Source of the DNA: Bradyrhizobium sp. AZCC 2262 | Lineage (GTDB): Bacteria > Pseudomonadota > Alphaproteobacteria > Rhizobiales > Xanthobacteraceae | Reading direction: 5' to 3' | Assembly: GCF_036924535.1 (NCBI RefSeq) | Contig: NZ_JAZHRT010000001.1 | Location: 3,534,001-3,598,000 of the forward strand | Length of the DNA stretch: 64,000 nt | Part shown: in pieces, positions 9,324 to 18,027 of the stretch | Position numbering within the stretch: position 1 is the stretch's first letter | Layout of the letters: every line of letters starts with the position of its first letter | The notes under the pieces: model-generated | Databases searched by the model: none | The model's input: only the letters and a program-made list of their open reading frames with translations | Told to the model about the DNA's origin: nothing | Translations under genes and position numbers: made by a program

Positions 9324-10592
9324 ATGCGAAGTCCGGGTAAACCGACGTTCGATGGATCGCCCATGCCCGAGTTGATTTCGGTCACATTGGAAACCGTACA
9401 CGCGGCGTTTCCGGAATTGCCCCGCCTGGTCCGGCTGGCGCTGGGCTTTGGTTCAAAACTGCAACACGGCACGCTCGACGTGACACTGGCCGACGGACGC
9501 ATTGTCCGGCTGGGCGGCAACGGGCCAGGCCCGGCAGCCGCCATGACCGTCTCCAATTACGGCTTTGCCTCGCGGCTGCTGCGCGGCGGCGACATCGGTA
9601 TTGCGGAAGCCTATCTGCGCGGCGAATGGGACACCCCTGATCTCACGCAATTCCTCTATCTGTTCTGCGTCAACCAGGACTGGATGCAGACGATGCTGGT
9701 CGCCAACCCGCTGGCACGCACCTTCCAGGCCGTGAGACACTGGCTCAACCGCAACACAAGGCGGCAGGCCCGCCGCAACATCTATGCGCATTACGACATC
9801 GGCAACGCGTTCTATTCGGCGTGGCTCGATCCCAGCATGACCTATTCGTCCGCGCTGTTCGAGGACGACACGGCAGACCTGACCGCAGCCCAGCACAACA
9901 AGTACCGCCGGCTTGCCGAGGCCATCGATCTGCGGCCAGGCCAGAAGCTTTTGGAGATTGGCTGCGGATGGGGCGGCTTTGCCGAATACGCCGCCAAGAC
10001 GTTCGGCGCCAAGGTCGTCGGACTCACCATCAGCAAGGAGCAGCGCGATTTTGCCCAGGCGCGCATTCACAACGCCGGGCTCAGCGACAAGGTCGAGATC
10101 AGGCTGCAGGACTATCGCGACGAGCGCGATCGCTACGACCGGATCGCTTCCATCGAGATGATCGAGGCGGTCGGCGAGCAATTCTGGCCGAAATATTTTT
10201 CACAGTTGCGCGACCGCCTGCTGGCCGGGGGGCTCGCCGGCATCCAGACCATCACCATCCAGGACAGCCTGTTCCAGACCTATCGCCGTGAAGTCGACTT
10301 CATCCAGCGCTACGTCTTTCCGGGCGGCATGCTGCCCTCGCCGCAGATCCTCAAAACGCTCGGTGAACGGTTCGGCGTTCCCGTCATCCGCGAGCGCATT
10401 TTCGGGCAAGATTATGCCAGGACGCTCGCGATCTGGCGAAGCAATTTCCGGGCGGCCTGGCCCAACCTGACGCCGTCAGGCTTCGACGACCGCTTCCGGC
10501 GGCTGTGGGAGTATTACCTCGCCTATTGCGAGGCGGGGTTCCTGTCTGGAAATATCGACGTGCGTCAGGTGGTGTTTGCGAAATCGGGCTGA
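9324..10592 (+). CDS. cfa: Cyclopropane-fatty-acyl-phospholipid synthase family methyltransferase
   Basis: SAM-dependent methyltransferase of the CFA synthase family, about 422 residues, normally adding a methylene bridge across unsaturated acyl chains of membrane phospholipids. The SAM-binding loop is LLEIGCGWGGFAEYA (about residues 209-223). Other family marks are the N-terminal lipid-binding portion (FASRLLRGGDIGIAEAYLRGEW), YAHYDIGNAFYSAWLDPSMTYS and EMIEAVGEQFWPKYF. The start is uncertain among TTG 9318, ATG 9324 and ATG 9363; GCAGGG at 9308-9313 supports the first two. It is the last gene of a three-gene operon. Cyclopropanation is common in rhizobia under stress or in stationary phase. 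Confidence 0.93.
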   Translation: MRSPGKPTFDGSPMPELISVTLETVHAAFPELPRLVRLALGFGSKLQHGTLDVTLADGRIVRLGGNGPGPAAAMTVSNYGFASRLLRGGDIGIAEAYLRGEWDTPDLTQFLYLFCVNQDWMQTMLVANPLARTFQAVRHWLNRNTRRQARRNIYAHYDIGNAFYSAWLDPSMTYSSALFEDDTADLTAAQHNKYRRLAEAIDLRPGQKLLEIGCGWGGFAEYAAKTFGAKVVGLTISKEQRDFAQARIHNAGLSDKVEIRLQDYRDERDRYDRIASIEMIEAVGEQFWPKYFSQLRDRLLAGGLAGIQTITIQDSLFQTYRREVDFIQRYVFPGGMLPSPQILKTLGERFGVPVIRERIFGQDYARTLAIWRSNFRAAWPNLTPSGFDDRFRRLWEYYLAYCEAGFLSGNIDVRQVVFAKSG

Positions 10593-10683
10593 CAGCCCTG
10601 TTTCAGCGCTGGCTTGTATGGCTAGCGGCGGTCCTTTAGGGTCGCCCAACGATTAGGCAAACAAACCGGCAATTTTGAAAAAC

Positions 10684-11724
10684 ATGGCCTTTAACAAAGA
10701 CGTCATCGAAGCGATCGGCAACACGCCCCTCATCAAGCTCAATCGCGCTTCCGAGCTGACCGGCTGCACGATTCTCGGCAAGGCCGAATTCATGAATCCA
10801 GGCCAGTCGGTCAAGGACCGCGCGGGCAAGTGGATGATCCTGGAGGCTGAGAAGCGCGGCGAGCTCAAGCCGGGTGGGCTGGTGGTGGAATCGACCGCGG
10901 GCAATACCGGCATCGGTCTCGCCGTCGTCGCCAACGCGCGCGGTTACCGCACCTTGATCCTGATCCCGGAAACGCAGAGCAAGGAAAAGAAGGACACGCT
11001 GCGGCTGTGCGGCGCCGAGCTGATCGAAGTGCCGATGCTGCCCTACGCCAATCCGAACAACTACCAGCATGTCGGGCGGCGGCTGGCCGCCCAGCTTCGC
11101 AAGACCGAGCCGAACGGCGTGTTGTTCGCCGACCAGTGGAACAATCTCGACAACGCCAAGGCGCATTACGAGTCGACCGGTCCGGAGATCTGGGAGCAGA
11201 CCGGCGGCAAGATCGACGGCTTCATCTGCTCGGTCGGCACCGGCGGCACGCTGGCCGGCGCCAGCCGCTATCTGAAGGAAAAGCACCCGGGCATCGTCAA
11301 CGCCTGCGCCGATCCGCATGGCTTCGCGATGTACGAGCTGTTCAAGCACGGCACCGCCAGATCGACGCCGGGCGACTCGATCACCGAAGGCATCGGGCTC
11401 GGCCGCGTCACCCCGGTCATCGAGACCGCGAAGGTGGATGACGCCTTCCTGATTTCGGACGAGGAAGCCGTGAAGGTGATCTATGACCTGCTCGAGCACG
11501 AGGGCCTGTGCCTCGGCGGCTCTACCGGCGTTAACGTGGCCGGCGCGATCCAACTCGCCAAGCAGCTCGGACCGGGCAAGACCATCGTCACCATCCTTGC
11601 CGATTCCGGCAACCGCTATCAGTCAAAGCTGTTCAATCCGGAATTCATGCGCTCGAAGAACCTGCCGGTGCCGGAATGGCTGGAGAAGCGCACCCAGATC
11701 GACGTCCCGTTCGAGAAGGTGTGA
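10684..11724 (+). CDS. cysK: Cysteine synthase A (O-acetylserine sulfhydrylase)
   Basis: Cytoplasmic PLP enzyme making cysteine from O-acetylserine and sulfide. The 346-residue frame has the PLP-binding lysine at about position 44 in GQSVKDRAG, the substrate loop VVESTAGNTGIGLA, and the phosphate-binding glycine loop CSVGTGGTLAGASRY. It is somewhat longer than the ~320-residue enteric CysK and resembles the CysK/CBS-like group common in alphaproteobacteria. ATG 10684 is used; an in-frame TTG lies nine bases upstream, and neither has a strong ribosome site. The gene stands alone and converges on the amino-acid transporter, with a palindromic repeat between. Confidence 0.93.
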   Translation: MAFNKDVIEAIGNTPLIKLNRASELTGCTILGKAEFMNPGQSVKDRAGKWMILEAEKRGELKPGGLVVESTAGNTGIGLAVVANARGYRTLILIPETQSKEKKDTLRLCGAELIEVPMLPYANPNNYQHVGRRLAAQLRKTEPNGVLFADQWNNLDNAKAHYESTGPEIWEQTGGKIDGFICSVGTGGTLAGASRYLKEKHPGIVNACADPHGFAMYELFKHGTARSTPGDSITEGIGLGRVTPVIETAKVDDAFLISDEEAVKVIYDLLEHEGLCLGGSTGVNVAGAIQLAKQLGPGKTIVTILADSGNRYQSKLFNPEFMRSKNLPVPEWLEKRTQIDVPFEKV

Positions 11725-11738
11725 GGGGAGCAGGATTC

Positions 11739-11822
11739 GTAGCCCGGATGGAGCGCAGCGTAATCCGGGGTTGACGATCGCGCGCGGGATACCCGGATTG
11801 CGCTGTGCTCCATCCGGGCTAC
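11739..11822. repeat. Palindromic intergenic repeat between convergent genes
   Basis: An 84-base element whose ends are near-perfect inverted copies: GTAGCCCGGATGGAGC at 11739-11754 and its complement ending at 11822. Arms of about 30 bases (11739-11768 and 11792-11822) can form a long hairpin. The wording (GTAGCCCGGATGG...CCATCCGGGCTAC) matches a repetitive element I recall as frequent in Bradyrhizobium genomes. It lies between the stops of cysK and aapP and may serve as a bidirectional terminator, though no T-run follows. Confidence 0.85.
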
Positions 11823-11831
11823 GTCACCTGC

Positions 11832-12575
11832 CTAATGCCGCAGGATCTGGCTCAGGAACAGTTTCGTCCGCGCGTGCTGCGGATTGGCGAAGAATTCCTG
11901 CGGCGTGTTTGACTCGATCACCTGCCCCGCGTCCATGAAGACGACGCGGTTGGCGACTTCGCGGGCAAATCCCATTTCGTGGGTGACGACCAGCATGGTC
12001 ATGCCTTCCCTGGCGAGATCGACCATGGTGTCGAGCACTTCCTTGACCATTTCGGGATCGAGCGCCGAGGTCGGCTCGTCGAACAGCATCACCTTGGGAT
12101 TCATGGTCAGCGCGCGGGCGATGGCGACGCGTTGCTGCTGACCGCCCGACATCTGGCCCGGATATTTGTTGGCCTGATGCGGGATCTTGACCCGCTCCAG
12201 GAATTTCATCGCGGTCGCTTCGGCATCCTTTTTCGGGATGTTGCGCACCCAGATCGGCGCCAGCGTGCAGTTCTCCAGCACCGTCAAATGCGGAAACAGG
12301 TTAAAACTCTGGAACACCATGCCGACCTCGCGCCGGACTTCGTCGACCCGCCGCAGGTTCGGCCCGAGCTCGATGCCCTCGACGACGATCTGCCCTTCCT
12401 GGAATTCCTCCAGCGCGTTGATGCAACGGATCAGGGTCGACTTGCCCGAGCCTGACGGACCGCAGATCACGATGCGCTCACCCTTGGAAACATCGAGGTT
12501 GATGTCGCGCAGGACGTGGAAATCGCCGTACCATTTATTGAGGCCTTGGATGCCAACGATCGAGTCTGTGCTCAT
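11832..12575 (-). CDS. aapP: General L-amino acid ABC transporter, ATP-binding protein
   Basis: 247-residue ATPase of the polar-amino-acid uptake family. Walker A is GPSGSGKST (residues 39-47), the signature is MSGGQQQR, and Walker B is [14 protein letters not shown], with the switch His in VVTHEMGFA. It is the last gene of the minus-strand order aapJ, aapQ, aapM, aapP, with 10 bases between it and aapM. The ATPase pair drives the two permeases to import a broad range of L-amino acids, as described for rhizobial Aap systems. Confidence 0.95.
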   Translation of the reverse strand: MSTDSIVGIQGLNKWYGDFHVLRDINLDVSKGERIVICGPSGSGKSTLIRCINALEEFQEGQIVVEGIELGPNLRRVDEVRREVGMVFQSFNLFPHLTVLENCTLAPIWVRNIPKKDAEATAMKFLERVKIPHQANKYPGQMSGGQQQRVAIARALTMNPKVMLFDEPTSALDPEMVKEVLDTMVDLAREGMTMLVVTHEMGFAREVANRVVFMDAGQVIESNTPQEFFANPQHARTKLFLSQILRH

Positions 12576-12585
12576 GGTCCCACAC

Positions 12586-14109
12586 TCAGTTGCGGCGATG
12601 CGCGTTCAGCCTGTTCTCGACGAACAGGGAATAACGCGACATGCCAAAACAGAAAACGAAATAGACGATCCCGGTGAATGCAAAGCCGGTGAACAACGTG
12701 GTCGGCGTCGACCAGTTTGGATCGGAAAACGCCGCGCGCAACGATCCCAGGAGATCGAACAGCGCGACGATCGAAACCAGCGAGGTGTCCTTGAACAGGC
12801 TGATGAAGCTGTTGACGAGGTTGGGGATGACGTGGCGCAACGCCTGCGGCATCACAACCAGCGCCGTGGTCTTGCTCCAGGACAGGCCGAGCGCGCTCGC
12901 CGCCTCACCCTGCCCGCGCGGGATCGCTTGCAGGCCGCCGCGGATGTTTTCAGCCTGGTAGGCGCCGGTAAACAGCGCGATCCCGATCAGGGCGCGCACC
13001 AATCCGTCGATGGTGAAACCGGTCGGCACGAACAGCGGCAACATATAGGTTGCGAAGAACAGCACCGTGATCAGCGGAACTCCGCGCCAGAACTCGATGA
13101 AGGAGATCGAGAAAATCCGGATCAGCGGAATCGACGAACGCCGTCCGAGCGCGAGCGCAATGCCGACCGGCATCGACGCGACGATGCCGGTAACCGCCAC
13201 CACCAGCGTCACCAGCAGGCCACCCCACAGCCGCGTGTCGACGACCGGCAATCCGCCCCGGTCTAACCCCAGCACCGCGATGACGATGCCGATGCCGGCG
13301 AAGATCGCAAGGCAATTGACCAGGGGCCGCAAACCGTCGCGTTTGCCGGCGCCCAACCAGAACACCAAAGCGAAAGCGATGACCGCGGTAGGCGCAAAAT
13401 CCGCCCACACCGGCCGGCCAAAAGCCTGGATCTGGTCGCGCAGCCAGGTCAGCGGCAGCAGTAACCATCCAATCACCGCGCTCACCAGCACGATCAGTTT
13501 TCCGAGCAGCCACAGCAACGGCCCGATCACGGCAGTCGTCTCACCCGCGGCCGCGAGCTTTCGACCGCCGTCGCCAATACTGTCGTTGAAGCCTGACAGA
13601 AGTCCGGCCGACCAGCTCACACCAAACCCGCCCAGTCCGCCGCCGTGCAGCAGGAAGAAGGCGACAACGGGCAATGCGCCAAAGAAAAGCCCGGCATTAA
13701 GGGCCTTGGCCGGCAGCCGCGGAATCAGCAGCGGCAGCAGCAGGATCGCGGCCAGAATGAACGTCAAGTTGACCCGCCAGCGCTCCGGCTCCGGATAGAA
13801 CCCATAGATGAACTGGGTGAATTTCGCCTGGATGAACGGCCAGCAGGCACCGACCACATGCCCGGCATTCTCGGCGAGACAGGCGGTGCGATCCTTGCCG
13901 GTCCAGACCGCATCGACCAGCAGGAATCTAACCGAGGGGACGAGGATGAACCACAGCAGCAGCGCGCTGACGATCGTGATCAGGATGTTGGTCGGCGAAT
14001 TGAACAGGCGCGTGCGCAGGAAGCCGACAAAGCCCGTGGTCTTCACCGGCGCGGGGCGTTCGGCGACGAGGTCCTGGCGGACAAAGCCGGATGATGTGGT
14101 GTCGCTCAT
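12586..14109 (-). CDS. aapM: General L-amino acid ABC transporter permease, AapM-like, enlarged
   Basis: Inner-membrane permease of the His/Glu/Gln/Arg family. The C-terminal half has the permease fold and the ATPase-contact loop [20 protein letters not shown]. At 507 residues it is longer than the ~385-residue Rhizobium AapM. The excess lies between about residues 155 and 265, a hydrophobic stretch with probable extra membrane helices ([20 protein letters not shown]). The start overlaps the aapQ stop by one base (TGATG). A GluQ-type C-terminus ([11 protein letters not shown]) ends the protein. Confidence 0.93.
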   Translation of the reverse strand: MSDTTSSGFVRQDLVAERPAPVKTTGFVGFLRTRLFNSPTNILITIVSALLLWFILVPSVRFLLVDAVWTGKDRTACLAENAGHVVGACWPFIQAKFTQFIYGFYPEPERWRVNLTFILAAILLLPLLIPRLPAKALNAGLFFGALPVVAFFLLHGGGLGGFGVSWSAGLLSGFNDSIGDGGRKLAAAGETTAVIGPLLWLLGKLIVLVSAVIGWLLLPLTWLRDQIQAFGRPVWADFAPTAVIAFALVFWLGAGKRDGLRPLVNCLAIFAGIGIVIAVLGLDRGGLPVVDTRLWGGLLVTLVVAVTGIVASMPVGIALALGRRSSIPLIRIFSISFIEFWRGVPLITVLFFATYMLPLFVPTGFTIDGLVRALIGIALFTGAYQAENIRGGLQAIPRGQGEAASALGLSWSKTTALVVMPQALRHVIPNLVNSFISLFKDTSLVSIVALFDLLGSLRAAFSDPNWSTPTTLFTGFAFTGIVYFVFCFGMSRYSLFVENRLNAHRRN

Positions 14110-15311
14110 CAGCCCATGCTCCGGCTTATACGCCAGCTGTAGAAGCTCATGATCGCGCTCGTCACCAGCGAAATCAGCAGATAGACGCCCATGGTAATGC
14201 CGATGATCTCGATCGCCTGCCCGGTCTGGCTCAGCGTCGTGCCGGCAAACACCGACACCAGATCGGGATAACCGATCCCAACCGCCAGCGAAGAGTTTTT
14301 GGTCAGGTTGAGATACTGGTTGGTCAGCGGCGGCAAAATCACGCGCAGCGCCTGCGGAATCACGATCAGCCGCAGCACCGAGCCGCGCTGCAGTCCGAGC
14401 GAGGCTCCGGCTTCCATCTGCCCTTTGTGCACCGACAGAATACCGGCGCGCACAATCTCGGCGATGAAGGCGGCAGTGTAGGTCGACAGCGCCAGCGTCA
14501 GCGCGACAAATTCGGGAATGACGCGCGAGCCGCCGGAAAAATTGAACCCCTTGAGCACCGGAACCTCGAACGTCACCGGCAGGCCAAAGATCAAGGTCGA
14601 CAGCAGCGGCAGACCAATCAGGAGACCGAGCACATAGGGCCAGACCTTGATCACCCTGCCGCTTTGAAACAGCTGCTGGCGCGAATACCGCGCCAACAGG
14701 ATGGCCGCAACGATTCCCACCAGCAGGGCTGCGGCGAAAGGTTCGAAACCGGGATTGCCGATCGGCTTTGGAATCACCAATCCGCGATTGGAAAGAAAGA
14801 AACTGTCGAAGATCGAAATGCTCTGCCGCGGATTGGGCAGCGCGGCGAGCACCGCGAGGTACCAGAACAGGATCTGGAACAGGACCGGCAAATTGCGCAG
14901 CAGTTCGACGTAGCCGCCGGAGATGCGCGACAGCAGCCAGTTCGGCGACAGCCGGCCAAGCGCCACAAGGAAACCGATCAGCGTCGCGAAGAAGATGCCG
15001 ATGACCGAGACCAGCAGCGTATTGAGCAGGCCGACCAGAAAGACGCGCGTGTAGGGATCGGATCCCGAATACGGGATCAGGCTCTGGCTGACGTCAAAGC
15101 CCGCATTGTTGGCAAGGAAGCCGAAGCCCGCGGTGATCCGCTGCGCCTGCAGATTGGCGCGGGCATTGGCGACGATCTCGTAGGCAATCCAGGACAGCGC
15201 CGCGACGAACAGAAGCTGGACGACAAAGCCGCTCCAGCCTGCACTTCCACCGAGCATCCGCTGCAGTTTGGCAACAAACTGCGTCGGAGGTTTTCGGGGT
15301 TCGATGGCCAT
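14109..15311 (-). CDS. aapQ: General L-amino acid ABC transporter permease, AapQ
   Basis: 400-residue inner-membrane permease. It carries multiple hydrophobic helices and the EAA-type ATPase-coupling loop GASLGLQRGSVLRLIVIPQAL. N-terminal residues (ANARANLQAQRITAGFGFL) match the characteristic first periplasmic loop of AapQ. ATG 15311 is preferred over the longer frame to 15482, because the longer version would run far into aapJ and adds an Arg-rich non-conserved segment. It lies 23 bases downstream of aapJ and shares one base with aapM, so the four genes form an operon. Confidence 0.94.
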   Translation of the reverse strand: MAIEPRKPPTQFVAKLQRMLGGSAGWSGFVVQLLFVAALSWIAYEIVANARANLQAQRITAGFGFLANNAGFDVSQSLIPYSGSDPYTRVFLVGLLNTLLVSVIGIFFATLIGFLVALGRLSPNWLLSRISGGYVELLRNLPVLFQILFWYLAVLAALPNPRQSISIFDSFFLSNRGLVIPKPIGNPGFEPFAAALLVGIVAAILLARYSRQQLFQSGRVIKVWPYVLGLLIGLPLLSTLIFGLPVTFEVPVLKGFNFSGGSRVIPEFVALTLALSTYTAAFIAEIVRAGILSVHKGQMEAGASLGLQRGSVLRLIVIPQALRVILPPLTNQYLNLTKNSSLAVGIGYPDLVSVFAGTTLSQTGQAIEIIGITMGVYLLISLVTSAIMSFYSWRISRSMG

Positions 15312-15334
15312 CGCCGCAGCCCTCGTGCTGGCGA

Positions 15335-16351
15335 TCAGCGGATCGGCGGTGCGTACTGGATGCCACCCTTGTTCCACAGCGCGTTGAGGCCGCGGGCAAT
15401 TCCGAGCTTGGAGCCGGCGCCGACGTTGCGATCGAAGGCCTCGCCGTAATTGCCGACGGCCTTCACGATCCGCGACACCCAATCCTTGGTCAGGCCGAGC
15501 TGTTCACCGAGATTGCCGTCGGTCCCGAACACCCGTTTCATCTCGGGCTTGTCCGATTTAGCCATCTCATCGACGTTCTTCTGGGTAACGCCGAGCTCTT
15601 CGGCGGTAATCATCGCGAACAGCGTCCACTTCACGATGTCGAACCACTGATCGTCGCCATGGCGCACCATCGGGCCAAGCGGCTCCTTCGAGATGATTTC
15701 CGGAAGCACGACATGATCGGCCGGGTTGGCAAGCTTCAAACGGTCGGCATAAAGGCCGGACACGTCGGTCGTGAAGACGTCGCAGCGGCCGGACTCGTAA
15801 GCCTTGACAGCTTCGTCGTTGGTGCCGAACGCGATCACCTCGTACTTCATGTTGTTGCCCTTGAAGTAGTCGGCAAGGTTCTGCTCGGTCGTGGTGCCGG
15901 TCTGCACGCAAACGGACGCGCTGTTCAGTTCCAGCGCCGAATTCACCTTCAGCGCCTTCTTCACCAGAAAGCCCTGGCCGTCATAATAGGTTACGCCAGT
16001 AAAGTTAGCGCCGAGCGAGGTATCGCGCGACAGCGTCCAGGTGGTGTTGCGCGACAGCACGTCGATTTCACCCGACTGCAGCGCGGTGAAGCGGTCCTTG
16101 GCCGAGAGCGGCACGAACTTGATCTTGGTAGCGTCGTTGAAGACCGCGGCTGCAATGGCCCGGCAAACGTCGACGTCGAGCCCCGTCCAGTTACCCTTGT
16201 CGTCGGGTGACGAGAACCCCGGAAGACCCTGGCCGACGCCGCAGGACAGCATGCCCCGGTCCTTGACCGTCTTGAGGGTTTGCGCCGAGGCGGCCTGGGC
16301 CGAGAGACCGGCGGCGAGGGCAAGGGTAACAACCAGAGATACGCGTTTCAT
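15335..16351 (-). CDS. aapJ: General L-amino acid ABC transporter periplasmic binding protein
   Basis: 338-residue periplasmic solute-binding protein. A Sec signal peptide (MKRVSLVVTLALAAGLSAQAASA, cleavage near residue 23) is followed by a family 3 solute-binding fold with TVKDRGMLSCGVGQGLPGFS and DVDVCRAIAAAVF. It presents L-amino acids to the AapQM permease. First gene of the operon; the promoter should lie in the 16352-16690 region upstream. The C-terminus GLNALWNKGGIQYAPPIR is characteristic of AapJ. Confidence 0.95.
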   Translation of the reverse strand: MKRVSLVVTLALAAGLSAQAASAQTLKTVKDRGMLSCGVGQGLPGFSSPDDKGNWTGLDVDVCRAIAAAVFNDATKIKFVPLSAKDRFTALQSGEIDVLSRNTTWTLSRDTSLGANFTGVTYYDGQGFLVKKALKVNSALELNSASVCVQTGTTTEQNLADYFKGNNMKYEVIAFGTNDEAVKAYESGRCDVFTTDVSGLYADRLKLANPADHVVLPEIISKEPLGPMVRHGDDQWFDIVKWTLFAMITAEELGVTQKNVDEMAKSDKPEMKRVFGTDGNLGEQLGLTKDWVSRIVKAVGNYGEAFDRNVGAGSKLGIARGLNALWNKGGIQYAPPIR

Positions 16352-16675
16352 GGGCTGGGCCTTTCAAGGGGGTCGTCCGGAGATCGTTTTTTAGGCAACG
16401 CCTGACGTTATGGGGCCAACCCGCTGATCCCTCGCTGAAAAGCGTCCCCCCGGCCGTGCAGTTTGACGTGCAGTCCGGTCGGGCAATGGGTCGGATATCG
16501 CGGCAGGCCCCTCAACTTGCGGCGATGATAGTTGGCATGCATCACAGAACGACTGGCGTGCCGGGTCAAGGGGTTGACTGCCGTCTTCTGTGTCCCGTGA
16601 TTAACTTACCCGGTCCTGCCCCGCCGTTCGGCGTTGTTTTCGCGATCAAGTTGTGGCTGCGGCATAACGTCTTGG
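16352..16675. other. Intergenic region upstream of aapJ
   Basis: About 325 bases between the aapJ start and the metC remnant. It should contain the aapJ promoter, but I see no convincing -35/-10 pair or operator. No sequence resembling the missing 5' part of the cystathionine beta-lyase gene is present here. Short frames exist but have no recognisable product. Confidence 0.5.
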
Positions 16676-16915
16676 ATAATGCAAACGCATGAGCTTTTCG
16701 AACGTCGGTCCGTCCAACCCGTCAGGCTGTTCGACATGGGCTTTTCGTGGGGCGGCTTTGAAGCCTCATCATTCCCGTTCGACTGCAATGAATATCGCGC
16801 CGCGACCAAATGGTCCCCCGGCGGGCCGACGCTGCGGCTCCCCATCGGCCTGGAGAATGTCGACGAGTTCAAGGCCGATCTCGAGCGTGGTTTTGGGGCG
16901 CTGACGGCCGCCTGA
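16676..16915 (+). pseudogene. 3' remnant of a cystathionine beta-lyase gene (metC-like)
   Basis: The frame ending at the TGA 16913-16915 encodes a clear C-terminal tail of the Cys/Met-metabolism PLP enzyme family. It reads LFDMGFSWGGFEASSFPFDC, then YRAATKWSPGGPTLRLPIGL, then ENVDEFKADLERGF. Intact cystathionine beta-lyases are about 390-400 residues and have their PLP lysine far upstream. Only about 75 residues remain, with no PLP-binding part, so the protein cannot be active. The upstream 300 bases hold no further homology. The left boundary is approximate; an in-frame ATG lies at 16679, but expression is doubtful. Loss probably occurred by deletion between this tail and aapJ. Confidence 0.75.
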
Positions 16916-17215
16916 AGCTTCGACCGACCGACAGTCCGGACCCACCCGCTGCTGCCGAGGCAGCCGGGGATTACGGCCCTGCGCCACCGGGGGTTGCGGC
17001 ATTCACCCGTCGCCCGCGGCAAGCTCCGGACTTTTGCGGAGTGGTTTTCTCTAAACGATAACCACCCATTCACCATGAAGGTGAAACCCGCCGTCCGATC
17101 AACCAAAACTTTCACGCCTCAAGTTCCCTTATACCTTTGATGCCTAGTCATACCTTCGGGGATGGCCGTCATTGCCGTGCAGTTGGGGCGTCCCTGCGTA
17201 AGAGTAGTAAAGCGT
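16916..17215. promoter_or_regulatory. Upstream region of the cpaBCDE operon
   Basis: Three hundred bases with no gene. Two small inverted repeats precede cpaB: GTGGTT...AACCAC around 17041-17065, and TTCACC-atgaa-GGTGAA (17069-17085). They could be operator or attenuator elements, but no consensus promoter is obvious. No flp pilin gene is present here, although pilin genes often sit upstream of cpaB. Confidence 0.4.
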
Positions 17216-18010
17216 ATGAATATCGCACGTGTCTTCGTTCTGATCATCGCCTTGGGTGCCGGCGGTGTCGCTGCCTATCTCGCCCGTGGCACGGAAGATA
17301 AATCGCTGCCCGTGGCCGAACCGGTCGCGCAGTTGCCGACGGTGGAGATTCTGGTCGCGAAGTCCGACATCGGGCTCGGCCAGCCAGTCAAACCCGAAGA
17401 CCTGCAATGGCAGACCTGGCCGGCTTCGACCGCCGGCAGCAATCTGGTCAACCGCGCCAGCAGGGCCGAGGCCATCAAGGAAATCGCAGGTTCGATCGCA
17501 CGCTCTCCCTTCATCGCGGGCGAGCCGATCCGTGAGCAGAAGCTGGTCAAGGCCAACGGCTCCGGCTTCATGGCGGCCATCCTGCCGACCGGCATGCGGG
17601 CGATCTCGACCGAAATCTCGCCGGAAACCGGCGCCGGCGGCTTCATCCTGCCCAACGACCGCGTCGACGTCATCCTCACCAAGCGCGAAAAGAATCCGGA
17701 CGGCAAAGGAGCCGATGTCCCCCAGTCCGAAATCATTCTCTCCAATATCCGTGTGCTGGCGATCGATCAGGCGCCGAAGGAAAAAGAGGGAAACAACACC
17801 CTCGTCGGACGCACCGTCACGCTCGAACTGAAGCCCGAGCAGGCCGAGCTGCTGGCGCGCTCGCGCCAGAACGGCACGCTGGCGCTTGCGCTGCGCAGCA
17901 TCACCGATGTCAACGCGCCGGCTGAAGGCCGGGATCAGGTTCAAAAACGAAACGAGAGCGTCAACGTGGTTCGCTACGGGATCGCCAATCCAACGACGGC
18001 ACAGAAGTGA
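17216..18010 (+). CDS. cpaB: Flp pilus assembly protein CpaB (RcpC)
   Basis: 264-residue envelope protein of the Tad/Flp type IVb pilus system. One N-terminal membrane helix (ARVFVLIIALGAGGVAAYLA) is followed by an SAF-like domain (VEILVAKSDIGLGQPVKPED) and the family signature FILPNDRVDVILT. ATG 17216 gives the standard N-terminus; the longer frame from 17162 adds non-conserved residues. It overlaps the region of the cpaC ribosome site, and the order cpaB-cpaC-cpaD-cpaE is the standard tad order. CpaB is thought to work with the secretin at the outer membrane. Confidence 0.94.
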   Translation: MNIARVFVLIIALGAGGVAAYLARGTEDKSLPVAEPVAQLPTVEILVAKSDIGLGQPVKPEDLQWQTWPASTAGSNLVNRASRAEAIKEIAGSIARSPFIAGEPIREQKLVKANGSGFMAAILPTGMRAISTEISPETGAGGFILPNDRVDVILTKREKNPDGKGADVPQSEIILSNIRVLAIDQAPKEKEGNNTLVGRTVTLELKPEQAELLARSRQNGTLALALRSITDVNAPAEGRDQVQKRNESVNVVRYGIANPTTAQK

Positions 18011-18027
18011 CCGAAAGGACGCCCGAG

